Assembly: GCA_003134555.1 (NCBI GenBank)
Contig: PLBO01000147.1
Span: 205 to 56,461 of the forward strand
DNA from: Actinomycetota bacterium
Lineage (GTDB): Bacteria > Actinomycetota > Acidimicrobiia > IMCC26256 > PALSA-610
Direction: 5' to 3'
Length of the DNA: 56,257 nt
The stretch's first letter is position 1; each line of letters begins with the position of its first letter. This document shows, in pieces, positions 42,643-49,243 of the stretch. Made by a program: the position numbers and the translations under genes. The notes beneath the pieces were generated by a model that worked only from the letters and a program-made list of their open reading frames with translations, was not told the origin of the DNA and did no database searches.

Positions 42643-43475
42643 GCGACGAGCTCGAGGCGGAGCGCGACTTCCTCCTGCGCTCCCTCGAGGATCTCGACTC
42701 CGAGCTCGTGGCCGGCAACATCGATCCCGACACGTACCGCGTGCTGCACGACGACTACACGGCACGCGCCTCTGCGGTCATCCAGTCCATCGCCGACGGA
42801 GTGGAACGCCGGTCGCCCGCCGGACCGCGAGTCCCGACTGCGATGCGCGTGCTCACGTTCGGCGGCATCGTCATCTTCGCCGTGCTCGCGGCGGTCCTGC
42901 TCGCACACGCGGTCGGTCAGCGTCGTCCCGGGCAGCAGATCACGGGCGACGCGCAGTCGAACGGCCCGTCGACCACCGCGTCGCCCGCCAACGCGGCGAC
43001 CGCGGCCAAGGCGGCCGCCGCCGCGCAGCCGAAGAGCTACGACGCGCGGGTCCGCTACGCGCGCGCGCTCCTGTCGGCCGGTGCATTGCCGGCGGCGGTC
43101 CAAGAGTTCGTCACGGCTTCGACGCTCGATCCGACGCAGGCCGAACCGCTCGCGTACGCGGGATGGCTCACCGCGCTCGTCGCCCGGCAGGTGACCGCAC
43201 CGGCTACGAAAAAGGAGCTCCTCGACGCCGCGGCCGCGAGTCTCGACCGGGCGATCTCGGTCGATCCGACCTACCCTGACTCGTATGTCTTCAAGGGTCT
43301 GCTGCTGGCGCAGATCGAGAACAAACAGTGCGCGGGCGCCGTCGCGATGCAGCAATTCCTCGTGACCGCACCGGTCGACCATCCGATGCGTCAAGTCGTT
43401 CTGTCCGCGCTCGCGCAGGCCGTGAAGGCCGGTAAGTGTCCCGCACCGAACAGCACTCCAACCACCAAGCCGTAA
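42639..43475 (+). CDS. ccmI: CcmI-like TPR protein
   Basis: 278 residues from ATG 42639. The first 60 residues (E-A-E-R-D-F-L-L-R-S-L-E-D-L-D-S-E) match the CcmI N-terminal domain. A membrane segment lies near residues 72-90, then an Ala/Pro/Thr linker and two or three TPR-like helices (Y-A-R-A-L-L-S-A-G-A-L, then L-D-R-A-I-S-V-D-P-T-Y-P-D). CcmI presents apocytochrome to CcmFH. It ends the ccm operon, ten bases before the cyclophilin start. Confidence 0.8.
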   Translation: MSDELEAERDFLLRSLEDLDSELVAGNIDPDTYRVLHDDYTARASAVIQSIADGVERRSPAGPRVPTAMRVLTFGGIVIFAVLAAVLLAHAVGQRRPGQQITGDAQSNGPSTTASPANAATAAKAAAAAQPKSYDARVRYARALLSAGALPAAVQEFVTASTLDPTQAEPLAYAGWLTALVARQVTAPATKKELLDAAAASLDRAISVDPTYPDSYVFKGLLLAQIENKQCAGAVAMQQFLVTAPVDHPMRQVVLSALAQAVKAGKCPAPNSTPTTKP

Positions 43476-43485
43476 GGAGCCCGTC

Positions 43486-43965
43486 GTGGCCGCCAAGAAG
43501 CCCGAACCGCAGACCGACGAGACGAAGATCTACCGGGTCACCATCACGACCGATCGTGGCCCGATCGTGATGGATCTCGATCCGCAGCTCGCGCCGAACA
43601 CCGTCAACAACTTCATCGGCCTCGCGCGTCAGGGTTACTACGACTCGCTCTCGTTCCACCGGGTCGTGCCCGAGTTCGTGATCCAGGGTGGCTGCCCCGA
43701 AGGCAGCGGTCGAGGCGGGCCGGGCTACAAGTTCGCCGACGAACCGGTGAAAGGTGACTACACCCTGGGCGCGGTCGCGATGGCGAATTCCGGGTCCGAC
43801 ACCAACGGCTCACAGTTCTTCATCTGTATCGACGACTGCACTCGCAAGCTCACGCCGAACTACAACCTGTTCGGTCATGTCGTCGAGGGCATCGACATCG
43901 CCCAGGCGACCAAGGTGGGCGACGTGATGCAGAAGATCGAGATCGAGGAGCGCGATCGCAGCTAG
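43486..43965 (+). CDS. Peptidyl-prolyl cis-trans isomerase, cyclophilin type
   Basis: 159 residues from GTG 43486, with AAGGAG upstream. Cyclophilin features are F-H-R-V-V-P-E-F-V-I-Q-G-G (catalytic Arg), A-N-S-G-S-D-T-N-G-S-Q-F-F-I and L-F-G-H-V-V-E-G. There is no signal peptide, so it acts in the cytoplasm as a folding catalyst. It follows ccmI closely and may be part of the same transcript, but its job is general. Convergent with the ABC permease gene. Confidence 0.92.
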   Translation: MAAKKPEPQTDETKIYRVTITTDRGPIVMDLDPQLAPNTVNNFIGLARQGYYDSLSFHRVVPEFVIQGGCPEGSGRGGPGYKFADEPVKGDYTLGAVAMANSGSDTNGSQFFICIDDCTRKLTPNYNLFGHVVEGIDIAQATKVGDVMQKIEIEERDRS

Positions 43966-43969
43966 GCAG

Positions 43970-44809
43970 TTAGAGCGCGGCGGCGTCGATGAGGCCGTAG
44001 CGCTTGCGGATCGCGCGCAAGATCGTGCCGAAGAAGACCGCGTCGACGACCACACCGATCACGAAGATCACGATCATCGCCTCGTAGACGCCGACGAAGT
44101 CGGAGTTCTGGTAGGAGACGTTCAAGGTCTGCGCGATCCCGATACTGCCGGGAAACACCGTGATCAGCTCGCCGGCCATGAGGCTGCGCCATGCGAACGC
44201 CCAGCCCTGTTTGAGACCGCTCACGACCGCGGGAAGCGCGGCCGGGACCACGACGTAGCGCAACGCCGAGAAGCCGCGCGCGCCGAGCACGCGCCCGGCG
44301 CGCATCAACAGCGGTGGAACGTTGTCGACGCCGTCGATGATGCCGTTGGCGATCGAAGGCGCGGCGCCGAGGACGACCACGAACAAGATGGCGCGCTCAC
44401 TGAGCTGGAACAGGACGATCGCGAGCGGGACCCACGCCACGGACGGCATGGTCTGCAATCCCGTGATCATCGATCCGATACCGGCGCGCAAGATGGGCAG
44501 GCGCGCGACTGCGAGACCGATTGCCGCGCCGATCAGGATCGCGAGGCCGAACCCCTCTCCCGCGCGCCGCATCGTCACCCCGACCGAGCCGGTCAGTGTG
44601 CCGAGGTCGTGCCGGAGCTGATCGAGGACCGTGAACGGAGATGGAACGACGTACTCCGGCTTCCAGTGCAGCCATACGACCACTTGCCAGGCGCCGATGA
44701 AGATCGCGACGGCGAGCAGCTTGGGCCAGACCGCGGGCCAGAGCTTCCGGCGAGCCGGCTTCGCCATCAGCTCCGTGATGAGGACGGCGTCGGCTGTGTC
44801 AACGGCCAT
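43970..44809 (-). CDS. ABC transporter permease, nitrate/sulfonate/taurine type
   Basis: 279 residues from ATG 44807-44809, six membrane segments. The binding-protein-dependent transport signature is visible as E-G-F-G-L-A-I-L-I-G-A-A-I-G and G-L-K-Q-G-W-A-F-A-W-R-S-L-M-A-G-E, the SsuC/TauC type. It is the last gene of a leftward operon: substrate-binding protein, ATPase, permease. Its start overlaps the ATPase gene by 11 bases. Confidence 0.88.
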   Translation of the reverse strand: MAVDTADAVLITELMAKPARRKLWPAVWPKLLAVAIFIGAWQVVVWLHWKPEYVVPSPFTVLDQLRHDLGTLTGSVGVTMRRAGEGFGLAILIGAAIGLAVARLPILRAGIGSMITGLQTMPSVAWVPLAIVLFQLSERAILFVVVLGAAPSIANGIIDGVDNVPPLLMRAGRVLGARGFSALRYVVVPAALPAVVSGLKQGWAFAWRSLMAGELITVFPGSIGIAQTLNVSYQNSDFVGVYEAMIVIFVIGVVVDAVFFGTILRAIRKRYGLIDAAAL

Positions 44810-45578
44810 TCGACACCTCGGCACGCAGCCGGTCCGTGATCGCGGCGGCGAGGGTCGCCACCTCGGCGGAGTCGATGCGGCGCGGCCGGGGAATCTCCAC
44901 CGGGAAGATCTCCGCGACGCGGCCGGGTCGGCTCGCGAGCAGCACGACGCGATCGCCGAGGCGCACGGCTTCACGCACGTTGTGCGTCACGAAGATCACG
45001 GTGCGGCGAGTGTCGCGCCACACGGTTTCGAGCTCGTCGTGCAGGCGGTCGCGCGTCATCGCGTCGAGTGCGCCGAACGGCTCGTCCATCAAGAGCACCT
45101 CGGCGTCCTGCGCAAGGGCGCGGGCCAGCGCGACCCGCTGTCGCATACCGCCCGAGAGCTCGTGTGGACGCTTCTTGGCGAAGTCGCCGAGGTGCACCAT
45201 CTCGAGGAGTTGGTCCGTACGCTTCCGGCGCTCGTCACGCCCGACGCCGCCGAGTTTCAACGCCAACTCGACGTTGCCGCGTGCCGTCAACCAGGGGAAC
45301 AACGCCGCCTCTTGGAACATCAAGCCGGTGCGGTTGGCCCGAACGTTCACCTGGCCCGACGTCGGCTGGTCGAGGCCCGCGATGATGTTGAGCAGCGTGC
45401 TCTTGCCGCATCCCGACGCGCCGAGCAGGCAGACGAACTCGGCCGGCGCGACGTCGAGACTGATGTGGTCGAGCGCCGCGACCGAGCCGCGACCGTTTCC
45501 GAACACCTTCGACACGTCGGCGATGGAAACCGCCGCCGCCGGTTGTATGCGCACTTCGAGCTCGGTCGGGGCGGTCAT
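44799..45578 (-). CDS. ABC transporter ATP-binding protein, nitrate/sulfonate/taurine type
   Basis: 259 residues. Walker A G-A-S-G-C-G-K-S-T, signature L-S-G-G-M-R-Q-R and Walker B V-L-L-M-D-E-P-F are intact, with the F-Q-E-A-A-L-F-P-W-L Q-loop typical of SsuB/TauB/NrtD. It overlaps the substrate-binding protein gene as ATGA at 45575-45578 and the permease gene by 11 bases. It energises uptake of an anion such as an alkanesulfonate, taurine or nitrate; which one is not clear. Confidence 0.9.
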   Translation of the reverse strand: MTAPTELEVRIQPAAAVSIADVSKVFGNGRGSVAALDHISLDVAPAEFVCLLGASGCGKSTLLNIIAGLDQPTSGQVNVRANRTGLMFQEAALFPWLTARGNVELALKLGGVGRDERRKRTDQLLEMVHLGDFAKKRPHELSGGMRQRVALARALAQDAEVLLMDEPFGALDAMTRDRLHDELETVWRDTRRTVIFVTHNVREAVRLGDRVVLLASRPGRVAEIFPVEIPRPRRIDSAEVATLAAAITDRLRAEVSNGR

Positions 45579-46639
45579 GTCTGCACCGCCGGCTGACCCC
45601 GCGCCTGGAGCACCTTGTTCAGCAGCGTCAGGTCGAAGATGTTTCCGAGATCGCTCGACTTGAGGAATCCGAGCGCCTCGGCGTTCTTGGCGTTGGTCAC
45701 CAGCGACGACGCGATCGGGTCGAGTGTGAAGGTGATGTGCGAGAACGACGCGGCGATGAGGCTGTTCTTCAGCGGCTTCCCGGTGATCTTGAGGATGCCC
45801 TGACCAACCAGCTTTTGCGCCTCGGTGGGGTTCGTCTTGACGAGATCCACGGCGTCGGCGAGGCCGCTGACCAGGTTCTCGACGACGGTGGGGTTCGCGT
45901 CGAGGAAGCTCTTCTTGACCATCAGCAACGTCGTCACGAACTTGCCGCCGGGCCATTCCGATGACTCGTCGACGAGGATCTTGCCGCCGCCCTGGGTCAC
46001 GAGCCGGGTCGCCCACGGTTCGGGCACCCATGCACCGTCGATGGCGCCCGATTGGAACGCGGTGAGCGTGATGGAGTTCTCCTCGGGGACGATCGTCACG
46101 TCGCCGCCCGTCTTGCTCTCGTGCAAGCCGTTCTTGTTCAGCCACGTGCGGAGCGCGACGTCCTGGGTGTTGCCGGCCTGCGGCGACGCGACCTTCTTGC
46201 CTTTCAGGTCGGCCGCGCTGTTGATGCTCGGCTTGACCACGAGGAACGCACCGCCCGACGCGGTGCCGGCGACGACGCGGATGCCGCCGTTCGTCTTCTG
46301 GTAGGCGTTGATCGCCGGGTTCGGACCGACGAACGATGCGTCGATCGCTCCCGCGAGGAGCGCGGTGGTCGCCTCGGTGCCGGAGTTGAACGTCTTCAGC
46401 GAGAGCTTGACGTTCGAACCGAGCTTCGACGCGAACGTTCCGTTCTGGACGCCGATGATGGCCGGCGCGTGGGTGACGTTGGGGAAGTAGCCGAGCCGCA
46501 GTGTTACCGCGCCCGCTGGGTTCGAGCTGTTGGTCGGCGATCCGGTCTTCGAACTGCTGCCGCACGCAGCCAGCATCAGCGAGAGCGCGACGGTGATCGC
46601 GAGGGTGAAGATCAACGGCCGCCGGCTGCGATTCTGCAC
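45575..46639 (-). CDS. ABC transporter substrate-binding lipoprotein, NMT1/SsuA type
   Basis: 354 residues from GTG 46637-46639, with GGAGGA 9 bases upstream. The lipobox is L-M-L-A-A-C-G-S. The mature protein starts L-R-L-G-Y-F-P-N-V-T-H-A-P-A and has the usual A-F-Q-S-G-A-I-D-G-A-W-V-P-E-P segment of the SsuA/NrtA/TauA group. It would catch the substrate outside the membrane for the ATPase-permease pair downstream. Control by the divergent Rrf2 regulator is likely (see the operator at 46659). Confidence 0.9.
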   Translation of the reverse strand: MQNRSRRPLIFTLAITVALSLMLAACGSSSKTGSPTNSSNPAGAVTLRLGYFPNVTHAPAIIGVQNGTFASKLGSNVKLSLKTFNSGTEATTALLAGAIDASFVGPNPAINAYQKTNGGIRVVAGTASGGAFLVVKPSINSAADLKGKKVASPQAGNTQDVALRTWLNKNGLHESKTGGDVTIVPEENSITLTAFQSGAIDGAWVPEPWATRLVTQGGGKILVDESSEWPGGKFVTTLLMVKKSFLDANPTVVENLVSGLADAVDLVKTNPTEAQKLVGQGILKITGKPLKNSLIAASFSHITFTLDPIASSLVTNAKNAEALGFLKSSDLGNIFDLTLLNKVLQARGQPAVQT

Positions 46640-46658
46640 GAATGTCCTCCAGGACGAT

Positions 46659-46686
46659 ATATCTCGACTAAAGCAGTCGACAAGAT
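46659..46686. promoter_or_regulatory. Palindromic operator inside the ABC operon promoter
   Basis: A perfect inverted repeat TCGACT-AAAGC-AGTCGA spans 46664-46680, extended by TATC on the left and GATA on the right. Read leftward, it sits between a TTGTCG (-35-like) and a TATATC (-10-like) element with a 16-base spacer, ahead of the substrate-binding protein gene. The divergent gene encodes an Rrf2 regulator, so this is its probable operator. A bound repressor would block polymerase directly. Confidence 0.65.
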
Positions 46687-46749
46687 AGAGTAAGGGTTCA
46701 CGTTTCGTCAAGCTCGGGTGCGGCTCCCCGGAGCGGTAAGAATCACCCC

Positions 46750-47211
46750 GTGCGGATCACGGCCAAGGCCGACTATGCGGTACGCGCGGCCGTCGAGCTG
46801 GCCGCGGTCGAGAAAGCGGGCAAACCCGTCAAAGGCGAATACCTCGCGCGCGTCCAGGGCATCCCGCAGAACTTTCTGGAGAACATCCTCACGGAGCTGC
46901 GCCGCGCCGGCATCATCCGCACCCGCCGCGGCGCCGACGGCGGATACCAGCTGGCCCGGCCTGCGGCTGAGGTCAGCGTGGCCGACGTGCTCCGCGCGGT
47001 GGAAGGCCCGCTGGCTGCGGTCCAGGGTGTCCGGCCCGACGAACTCTCGTACGGCGGCGCGGCCGAGCGTCTCCCGGAGGTGTGGGTCGCGTTGCGAGCG
47101 AGCCTGAGAGATGTGCTCGAGCACGTCACCCTTGCCGATATCGCACGGGGACGCCTGCCGGCGGTCGTGAAGGACCGCACGCGTCCCAAGGACGCGTGGC
47201 GAGCACACTAG
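46750..47211 (+). CDS. Rrf2-family transcriptional regulator
   Basis: 153 residues from GTG 46750. The N-terminal winged helix M-R-I-T-A-K-A-D-Y-A-V-R-A-A, then N-F-L-E-N-I-L-T-E-L-R-R-A-G and G-G-Y-Q-L-A-R-P is textbook Rrf2. It has no cysteine, so it cannot hold the Fe-S cluster of IscR or NsrR. CymR-like sulfur control, as in firmicutes, is the closest known analogy and fits the adjacent sulfonate-type importer. A TAAGAAT just six bases before GTG suggests a leaderless transcript. Confidence 0.88.
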   Translation: MRITAKADYAVRAAVELAAVEKAGKPVKGEYLARVQGIPQNFLENILTELRRAGIIRTRRGADGGYQLARPAAEVSVADVLRAVEGPLAAVQGVRPDELSYGGAAERLPEVWVALRASLRDVLEHVTLADIARGRLPAVVKDRTRPKDAWRAH

Positions 47212-47221
47212 GAACTCCGTC

Positions 47222-47899
47222 GTGCTCGTCGTTCTCGTCCTCATCGTTGTCGCCGGAATCGCCGGGGTAGCCGCGTACCTGCGGTTCAAGGCACGCCAGG
47301 CGCGAGTGCGCGCGGTCGCCGCGCTCGCGCAGCAGATCGGTTTCACGTTCTCCAACACCGACGTCGAGCACCTCGTCGGCATGCCGTTCGCGTTGTTCTC
47401 GAAAGGCGACGGACGGCGAATCGAGCTCGTCGTCTCCGGCGTGCACAACGGCGTGCCGATGCGGATGTTCGACTATTGGTATTACGACCAGAACTCGGAC
47501 GGGCGAGGCGGCCGCAGCCGCATGTATCACCGCTTCACGTGCGCGCTCGCGACGATCCCGGCCGCGTGCCCACGGTTCCGGCTCGGGCACGAAGACTTCG
47601 TGACCCGGCTCGGTGGTCACCTCGGCCTGCACGACGTCGAGCTCGAATACGACGACTTCAACCGGCGCTTCCGGGTCAAGTGCGACGACCAGAAGTTCGC
47701 GTTCTCGCTCCTCGACGGGAGGATGATGCAGTGGCTGCTCGATGCCGACGGCTTCGACAGCGTCGAGGTCGACGGCCCGTGGGTGCTCCTCGCGCGACCC
47801 AAGCTCGATCCGGAGCGCTGGCTCGACCTCGGGAGCTGGCTCGACCAATTCCACCGACAGATCCCACCCGTCGTGTACTCGACCTATCCGCCGCGCTGA
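47222..47899 (+). CDS. Membrane-anchored protein of unknown function
   Basis: 225 residues from GTG 47222. One hydrophobic segment at the very start (residues 1-20), then R-F-K-A-R-Q-A-R-V-R and a cytoplasmic or surface domain with many aromatic residues (F-D-Y-W-Y-Y-D-Q-N, F-R-V-K-C-D-D-Q-K-F-A-F). It resembles DUF3137-like proteins only loosely. It is ten bases after the Rrf2 gene and 30 bases before lemA, so it may be co-transcribed with either. Confidence 0.65.
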   Translation: MLVVLVLIVVAGIAGVAAYLRFKARQARVRAVAALAQQIGFTFSNTDVEHLVGMPFALFSKGDGRRIELVVSGVHNGVPMRMFDYWYYDQNSDGRGGRSRMYHRFTCALATIPAACPRFRLGHEDFVTRLGGHLGLHDVELEYDDFNRRFRVKCDDQKFAFSLLDGRMMQWLLDADGFDSVEVDGPWVLLARPKLDPERWLDLGSWLDQFHRQIPPVVYSTYPPR

Positions 47900-47929
47900 T
47901 CGCGTACGCTCTGTGCGCGTGACGGGACC

Positions 47930-48502
47930 ATGAGCGCGATCGTCGTCGTTGCCGCGATCGCGATTGTCGTCGTCGCGGTGCCGCTCGCCGTGTACAACCG
48001 CTTCGTGCACCTGCGAAACCTGACGCGCGAGTCGTGGCGCGACATCGACACCGAGCTGCAGCGGCGCTACGACTTGATCCCAAACCTCGTCAACACCGTG
48101 AAGGGCTACGCGGCCCACGAGCGGGCGACCTTCGAGGCGGTCACGGCGCAACGCGCCGACGCGATGGCGACGACTCGCGAGCCCGACGAGCAGGCCACTC
48201 GGGAGCAGGCACTCGGGCGCGGCGTCGCGCAGCTGATGGCGGTGGCCGAGCGCTATCCGGAACTGCGCGCCAGCGAGCAGTTCCTCGCCTTGCAGCGCGA
48301 GCTCGCCGGCACCGAGGACCGCATTCAGGTCGCGCGGCGCGTTTACAACGCGAACGTTCGCCGCTACGACACGCTCGTGCAGACCTTCCCGGCCCTCGTC
48401 GTCGCGCGGCTGTTCGGCTTCACCGCGCGGCCCTACTTCGAGGTCGACCCGATCGTCCGCGACGCCGGTCCGCCTCCGGTCGACTTGTCAGGTCGGACGT
48501 AG
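47930..48502 (+). CDS. lemA: LemA family protein
   Basis: 190 residues. An N-terminal membrane segment leads into Y-N-R-F-V-H-L-R-N, then W-R-D-I-D-T-E-L-Q-R-R-Y-D-L-I-P-N-L-V and R-R-V-Y-N-A-N-V-R-R-Y, the LemA helical repeats. Its role is unknown in most bacteria; it is often next to membrane proteins such as the one at 47222. Its last codons overlap the -35 element of the following promoter. Confidence 0.9.
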   Translation: MSAIVVVAAIAIVVVAVPLAVYNRFVHLRNLTRESWRDIDTELQRRYDLIPNLVNTVKGYAAHERATFEAVTAQRADAMATTREPDEQATREQALGRGVAQLMAVAERYPELRASEQFLALQRELAGTEDRIQVARRVYNANVRRYDTLVQTFPALVVARLFGFTARPYFEVDPIVRDAGPPPVDLSGRT

Positions 48503-48513
48503 ACAAGTATAAT
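48485..48513 (+). promoter_or_regulatory. Promoter of the gntR-aconitase operon with operator
   Basis: TTGTCA (48485-48490) and TATAAT (48508-48513) are 17 bases apart, an almost consensus sigma-70-type promoter. The -10 lies within the palindrome GTATAATAC (48507-48515), which resembles the GTnTAnAC type recognised by HutC-type GntR proteins. The GTG start at 48521 is seven bases after the -10, so the transcript is leaderless. The spacer also holds CGGACGTAG (48493-48501), also found in the SufR-like gene promoter. Confidence 0.75.
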
Positions 48514-48520
48514 ACAGGTC

Positions 48521-49243
48521 GTGCGGTACCTCGACCTCGCCGATGCACTCCGGGCCCGGATCGCGGCCCGCGACGTGGGCGCCGGGGGTGCGCTCGCCGG
48601 CGAGCTCGAGCTGGCCCGTGAGTACGGCACCAGCCGGGTCACGGTGCGCCGCGCGCTCGACCTGTTGCGCCAAGAAGGATTGGTCACCAGCCGGCGGGGT
48701 GCCGGGTGGTTCGCCGCGCTCGACCCCGTGCGCCAGCCTCTCGGGCGGGTCACGACGGTCGAAGCCGCGGTCGAGGCGGCCGGCGCGCGCCCGGGGCGTG
48801 AGATCCTCGCCTTCGGTTTCGTCGATGCGCCGGCTGCGGTCGCCGACGCCTTGAAGGTCGACCGCGGTTCCGATGTGCTGCGCGTCGAACGGGTGAACCT
48901 CGCCGACGACGAGCCATTCGCGTTGGTGACGGTGTGGGTCCGCGCCGACGTCGGCGCCGACGTGTCGCGCGCCGACGTCGAGCGCGCGCCGTTCTACGAC
49001 CTCCTGCCGCTCCGCGGCGTCGAGCTCGGGTCGGCGCATCAGACGATCACCGCGGAGGTCGCGAGCGCCGGAACGGCGCGGTTGCTCGCGTGCGCTCCCG
49101 GCGCCCCGCTGTTGCTCTGCCGGCGCGTGACCTATGACGCAGCCGGTTTGCCCACGCTCGTGTCCGAGCACCGCTATCCCGCCGACCGTACGACGTTCGA
49201 GATCGATTTCTCGTTGAGAGCAGGAGCACTACAGCATGCCTGA
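48521..49243 (+). CDS. GntR-family (HutC type) regulator with UTRA domain
   Basis: 240 residues from GTG 48521. The winged helix reads L-A-R-E-Y-G-T-S-R-V-T-V-R-R-A-L-D-L-L-R-Q-E-G-L-V. A UTRA ligand-binding domain follows (residues 85-235). It overlaps the aconitase gene by eight bases and shares its promoter, so it most likely autoregulates and controls aconitase, perhaps sensing a tricarboxylic acid. Actinobacterial aconitase is more often controlled by TetR-type AcnR, so this pairing is unusual. Confidence 0.88.
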   Translation: MRYLDLADALRARIAARDVGAGGALAGELELAREYGTSRVTVRRALDLLRQEGLVTSRRGAGWFAALDPVRQPLGRVTTVEAAVEAAGARPGREILAFGFVDAPAAVADALKVDRGSDVLRVERVNLADDEPFALVTVWVRADVGADVSRADVERAPFYDLLPLRGVELGSAHQTITAEVASAGTARLLACAPGAPLLLCRRVTYDAAGLPTLVSEHRYPADRTTFEIDFSLRAGALQHA

